Assembly: GCF_963855985.1 (NCBI RefSeq)
Contig: NC_087099.1
Span: 12,244,001-12,308,000 of the forward strand
DNA from: Ostrinia nubilalis
Taxonomy: Eukaryota > Arthropoda > Insecta > Lepidoptera > Crambidae
Direction of reading: 5' to 3'
DNA: 64,000 bases
In this document: piece after piece, positions 61,101-64,000 of the stretch
Numbering within the stretch: position 1 is the stretch's first letter
Layout: each line of letters starts with the position of its first letter
Translations under genes and position numbers: made by a program
Notes under the pieces: model-generated
Database searches by the model: none
Told to the model about the DNA's origin: nothing
Seen by the model: the letters and a program-made list of their open reading frames with translations, nothing else

Positions 61101-63497
61101 TAACAACCTATTTGTTTCAAAGATATAGAAGTCGTTGATTATGACTTACCTGGAGTCATGGAACCATGCTGAAGGCCTCCTGGTGTGATGCCGCCTTGCA
61201 GTAGCGTGCCGGGTGTGAGAGGGCCCAGGGTTCCTGGTGTTAAAGGCGGCCCTAGGGAACTTAGCATCCCACCTAATTAGAGAAAATATAATTAAAAGTG
61301 GGGTACATGACTGTTTAAAGAATCTATCTACGAGTACTTCTAAGTCTACTTCAAATATTTTAGTCACAATGCTATCTTTATTGGTTCTATAGTTATTAAT
61401 GTTTCAATTGAATAAATAAAAAAACGATTTCGTAACAAATCGAGCAATCGAGTTTTCTAAAATAACTAGCTGGCCTGCGGCTTCACCTTCGTAATTCAGT
61501 TTGTCACGGACCGTTATAAATTATAGCTCATAATTATGTTATTCTGATGTATAGACAACAATACTGTAAACTTTCATCAAAATCAGTCTTTGCGCAAAAC
61601 AGTAACAAACATCTATCCTCACAAACTTTTACATGATATTAGTAGCTTGAGAGCCTGTGCACACCACGTTTTAAGCGCACCGTCAAAGCGCGTTTATACT
61701 TCTGTCCGACTTTGTGTCACATCTGACTACTGGTACACGTAAGCTAGACGTACGTTGTAGAACTTTGCAGGAAAAAATCATCAGCGCGTTTAAATAACGT
61801 GGGGTGCTCAGCGGGGCTACTCCCGAAAACGTAATCCGAAGTTCGAATGTTTCCATCCCTCTCACACAAAGCGAGATACCAGCATGAGCGACAGTGACAG
61901 ATATATCCGAAACTACGTAAACGGCGGAGTAGCCCTACAGGCCCTAATATCAGAGTAAATACAAATAGGTCATCAAAATTTAGCGTGGATTAGCGGGGTG
62001 CTGCGCCGAATTTTGTCAGTGTGTGCGTGCGCGCCGCATACGTATTGGCGCGCTCACATACGAACCGCGCTCGGTGCGTTTCTATGAAGATGACCTACTC
62101 ATTTGTATTTACTCTGCTAATATGTAGTGATGTGCATCCGTCACCAAGCGGTGGTTACCTGGCGTGGGCGGCGCGTCGTCGTCGCGTCGCGGGCTGGCTG
62201 GCTCGGCGTCCGGTACTGGCCGCGCGAAACGTTAATGCGTTAGGTGGTGCTGGGCGGAACGTTCGGCTCACAGGTTTTATGGTGATAAGGCACACAATTT
62301 AAGCCACGATAGCCGAACGGTGAAGGGGTCGGACTGGCCGACTCGTGATCCGGGGAACGCGGGTTTGGTCACCGCCGCCGCACGACTATTGTGGTGAGCT
62401 CACTCGTGACACAAGCATATTTAGCTTAGTACGAGGGGCTAACGGGAGTATTAGTAATTTTTGTAATAACAAATTACTAATAATCCTTTTTTTTTTAATT
62501 AACCCGGTCTAGTCAAGACTAAAAACATCATAATATAACTGCCATTTACTGCTGACCGTTGATGTAATCATAGCATCATACAACTCACAGAACTCAATTT
62601 GAGTCTTCCGAGAAAAGCCTTAATATCACTCTGACCCTTGGAGTCAGTCAGTAAGAGCGCTTTTTGGACGCTATGACGTACTGACGTCTGGATAGGGTGA
62701 CTAGTTATAGCTTCTATGACTTGTACAGCTGATATGTACATAATGATGTTCTAATCAACTCAACACTGATCCAATATTATAAAACAAAAGCAAGGACCTT
62801 TGCAAATTAATTTACCTAGTTCAAAACTTTTAGTTGAACAGTGAGGTCGTTTTTACCTGACTGTGTCAGAAGGAATAGCAAAGTTTTCTATATTCTGGAA
62901 AATTGACTTGCGCAATGTCAAGCGGTTTGTTTCAGAATAATAATTATGTATGTTAGACGTGACGAGGCTAAGTTGTGGCCTGTTACAACCTACTTGATAG
63001 AACATTGCTTACACTGTGAGATGAACGTTTTTGCCCATGTGAAAAGTTAAAGCAGTTATGAACATTTGCAACATTAGTTATATTTGTAAATCCATTAAAC
63101 CTTCAAGACAAAAATTATGCATTGGGGTGAACACTTTACGAACCAAGAAAGTGAAATTATGTGAAAAAGTTATTAAAGCAAGAACCAAAATGATAAAGCA
63201 AAAGAACTGATAAGTCGAGGGAAGAAAAAACTATGCAAGAAACCAAAATGTTAATGAATGAAAAACTTATAGTAATGAAATTGAATGGTCTTAAAAATAA
63301 GGGAACTTTAGAGACAGGAAAAAAGACAATGTATTGATGGCCTTAGTGAAGTAATTATCTTTTTGCAATATGAACAGATAGTGCAAGTAAAAAAGCGACG
63401 TATCCTCACCGACAGAAGGCTCGTATTCCTGTGGCACGGGCGTAGGCGGTTCCATCTCTGGCGGCGGTGGCGCGGGCGTTTCTGGCGGTTGAATAGT
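49185..63497 (-). CDS. RAD21: RAD21/verthandi-type cohesin kleisin, C-terminal part (5' end off window)
   Basis: Nine minus-strand exons: 63497-63410, 61272-61150, 60708-60511, 59963-59847, 59256-59074, 52020-51881, 50833-50738, 49991-49827, 49310-49185. They give 1236 bp in frame (411 aa plus TAA). The C-terminus (NNRKQVAQKFYSLLVLKKHQ) is the Rad21/Rec8 winged helix that closes the cohesin ring on the SMC1 head. The first visible exon is Pro/Glu-rich (PPETPAPPPPEMEPPTPVPQ), as in the RAD21 linker. Exons 2-5 are each phase 1 on both sides and encode repeats of GLQHGGMTPA. The next exon is Leu/Pro/Ala-rich. The N-terminal SMC3-binding domain and separase sites are not in the window. The 7-kb intron at 52021-59073 holds a LINE. 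The kleisin call rests on the last two exons; the C-terminus lacks the usual TPGP ending. Confidence 0.85.
49687..49792. mobile_element. MITE in RAD21 intron
   Basis: Inverted ends GGCTGGGTTGCACCA and TGGTGCAACTCAGCC, flanked by TAA on both sides. 106 bp, no coding content. Confidence 0.75.
50410..50561. mobile_element. Hairpin MITE in RAD21 intron
   Basis: Inverted arms TTGCAATTCACGAAGGCGAG and near complement at right, extending through GTGAGCTTTAC, about 32 bp each, around a 90-bp interior containing a CACATAACG-type imperfect palindrome. Confidence 0.75.
51180..51340 (+). repeat. RTE-type LINE 3' fragment
   Basis: Diverged match to the fragment at 55566-55720: CCACAAGGTGGTCATCATCC, GTAGCAGGGAAGCGCTGG, then GGGGGAGGCCTATGTTCAGC and AGTGGACGTCC. 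The frame is broken. Antisense to RAD21. Confidence 0.75.
51465..51738. mobile_element. Hairpin MITE, TACAGGGTGTT family, copy B
   Basis: Almost the same sequence as 26268-26535, flanked by TA. It carries a 7-bp internal duplication (GAACACC) near its right end. It lies 140 bp from a RAD21 exon. Confidence 0.85.
52024..52222 (-). repeat. Probable LINE 3' tail fragment
   Basis: Begins with a (AAAT)n run of six units immediately beside a RAD21 acceptor, then AAAAGTATTTATTTCGGATA. Read on minus, this looks like a LINE 3' end with a TTTA-type tail. It abuts the CR1-like element on its right. Family not assigned. Confidence 0.4.
52223..53110 (+). pseudogene. CR1-like LINE ORF1, 5' part (broken)
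   Basis: An open frame starts without ATG (GTG at 52223), so the 5' end is missing. It has a coiled-coil region (about residues 50-110). It then has a segment resembling the SGNH/esterase-like domain of CR1-clade ORF1 proteins (VVLFSDRLGVGYG, then SILIIMLGNSQN and KIIMCALPY). The usual GDS nucleophile motif is not intact. Similarity ends near 53100; the C-terminal part resumes near 56650 after about 3.5 kb. Confidence 0.6.
53691..53871. mobile_element. Long-hairpin MITE in the interruption
   Basis: Arms of about 75 bp: AATGAGGGTTTTCGCGATTG at left and its complement at right, with inner arms GTAGACGTGAGGTCCAAATG / CATTTGGACCTCGCGTCTAC. The short loop contains TTGACATGACATTGATAG. Confidence 0.85.
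55130..55370 (+). repeat. RTE-type LINE 3' end, (ACGA)n tail
   Basis: Encodes in frame RRSVGRPPTRWTDDLVKVAG and, further on, WKSLGEAFVQQWT, the C-terminus typical of insect RTE-like reverse transcriptases. It ends at a tail of about four ACGA units. 5'-truncated, as usual for LINE insertions. Confidence 0.85.
55566..55735 (+). repeat. RTE-type LINE 3' end, (GATGAT)n tail
   Basis: Second fragment in the same orientation: PTTRWTDDLIKVAGRRWMQA, then WKSLGEAYVQ and stop, followed by GAAATGATGATGATGATGA. The different tail shows a separate subfamily from the 55130 copy. Confidence 0.85.
56640..58951 (+). pseudogene. CR1-like LINE: ORF1 C-terminus and ORF2 (APE + partial RT)
   Basis: The ORF1 tail (FVYFDTNKFINNKF, LATLLAYNIN) stops at TGA 56940-56942. 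ORF2 is open from 56933 with no ATG before 57000, so its start would need reinitiation. ORF2 has the apurinic endonuclease domain (HQNLQGL, LTEHWL, GDFNIDLL, SSDHSGQL). RT motifs follow: FRPISILPVLSKIFEKI, FGFTKGRSTTDA, FCDLSKAFDCVDH, GVPQGSILGPLLFLIYINDL. It stops right after that, so the catalytic FADD box, thumb and 3' UTR are missing. The element is antisense to RAD21 within its largest intron and cannot be autonomous. Confidence 0.85.
60190..60445 (-). repeat. RTE-type LINE 3' end on minus strand
   Basis: Reverse complement of the 55130-55370 family, with a tail of CGAA units at its left end (60205-60220). It lies between two RAD21 repeat exons, in the same orientation as RAD21. Confidence 0.85.
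60826..60915 (+). repeat. SINE 3' fragment, same family as 22913-23165
   Basis: Shares AGTACCCATAGTACAAGC, TTTGCTTAGTTTGG and AAAATGTCCAAGGATATTTA with the SINE in the 5S-inserted transposon. It ends in (TTA)n. The tRNA-like head is missing. Confidence 0.75.
61951..62116. mobile_element. MITE with 7-bp target duplication
   Basis: Ends CAGAGTAAATACAAATAGG and CCTACTCATTTGTATTTACTCTG (one gap), flanked by CTAATAT on both sides (61944-61950, 62117-62123). The GC-rich interior (GTGCGTGCGCGCCGCATACG) recurs at 63809-63914. Confidence 0.75.
62303..62480 (+). mobile_element. Probable tRNA-derived SINE, second family
   Basis: A tRNA-like head of about 75 bp, with A-box-like TAGCCGAACGGTGAAGGGG and a B-box-like GGGTTTGGTCACC, is followed by an unrelated body. 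Unlike the SINE at 22913. The box match is imperfect, so moderate confidence only. Confidence 0.5.
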
Positions 63498-63598
63498 CTG
63501 AGAAGGAATTTAAATAATTTAGTTTTGTAATAAAGTAATAATTTAGTCGTTACACTCTTGACAGGATGGTCGTTGACGTCTTGACCGTTTCAGCTCGA

Positions 63599-63775
63599 AA
63601 TGACAACTTCTTAAAATGTCAACTTCGCTAAAAGACAAACTCATAATGTCTATTTCTCACTATGACAAATTCGCATTTGGTCAACTTCGCATAATCTAGA
63701 AGAACTAGAACTCTAGAAATAATGAAAATAAAATATCAACAAGTATTTGTCATTATGCGAAGTTGTCATCATACA
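63599..63775. repeat. Possible MITE with GAAGTTGTCAT ends
   Basis: Left ATGACAACTTC and right GAAGTTGTCAT are inverted. The interior carries further AGTTGTC/GTCAACTTCGC variants in both orientations. Boundaries are approximate. Confidence 0.45.
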
Positions 63776-63808
63776 TCATGGCGCAACCATGACTGGCTCC
63801 CCGCTAAA

Positions 63809-63914
63809 TTTTGTCAGTGTGTGCGTGCGCGCCGCATACGTATTGGCGCGCTCACATACAAACCGCGCTCGGTGCGTTTCTATGAAGATAGCCTACTCAT
63901 TTGTATTTACTCTG
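63809..63914. repeat. Truncated second copy of the 61951-62116 MITE
   Basis: Matches 62012-62116 with a few changes and ends at the same ACTCTG terminus. The left third, including its inverted end, is missing. Confidence 0.8.
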
Positions 63915-64000
63915 GCATTACTCCCTCGCTACGGGAACGGGAGTATTCCCACCTCTCGTTCCCATCGCAGCAACTCCTGTGTAGCCAGGATCAACAGCTT

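Noticed and set aside
62303..62380. Functional tRNA gene
   Set aside because: The cloverleaf is imperfect, the B box degenerate, and unrelated body sequence follows as in a SINE.

Overview
This is nuclear DNA from an insect, most likely a moth or butterfly. Genes have short exons with GT/AG introns, the background is AT-rich, and the window is crowded with hairpin MITEs. It also carries RTE-type retrotransposon 3' ends of the kind common in Lepidoptera (the stretch encoding a GRPPTRWTDDL-type peptide followed by short tandem tails), tRNA-derived SINEs and 5S rRNA copies. Species assignment is inference; no search was run.

Layout: 8-6668 (+) is an apparently intact P-element/THAP9-type transposase gene in 8 exons, one of them present as three tandem copies. 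About 6.8-10.2 kb holds no recognisable gene. 10184-17207 is a complete Ty3/gypsy LTR retrotransposon with LTRs that read as identical, a 4-bp TTAT target duplication, one gag-pol ORF (1615 aa) and a 3' array of short hairpin repeats. 18744-29993 (+) is a complete VPS16 gene (15 exons, 836 aa; HOPS/CORVET endolysosomal tethering). Its introns hold MITEs, three 5S rRNA copies (one split by a DNA transposon with a 9-bp target duplication) and tandem partial copies of exons 7, 11 and 12. About 30.0-36.9 kb is gene-free and contains a 1.6-kb near-perfect palindrome. 36928-40037 (-) is a JAZF1-like zinc-finger gene (5 exons, 340 aa). It is divergent from ATP synthase subunit c (40889-43105, +), which has two alternative terminal exons encoding different c-ring helices. 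43.8-47.6 kb is a Foldback/MULE-like element followed by a pogo-like TA-flanked element. 49185-63497 (-) is the 3' part of a RAD21/verthandi-type cohesin kleisin gene whose N-terminal exons lie beyond the right edge. It has four symmetric exons encoding GLQHGGMTPA-type decapeptide repeats and a 7-kb intron holding an antisense, broken CR1-like LINE.

The host genes are unrelated housekeeping loci: endosome/lysosome fusion, chromatin/transcription, mitochondrial ATP synthesis and cohesion. JAZF1 and ATPsynC share an intergenic promoter region. The most notable points are the alternative subunit-c exon, the RAD21 decapeptide domain, the transposon in a 5S gene, and several fold-back structures.

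Gene models were built by hand by matching splice sites and phase. All five multi-exon models close in frame.
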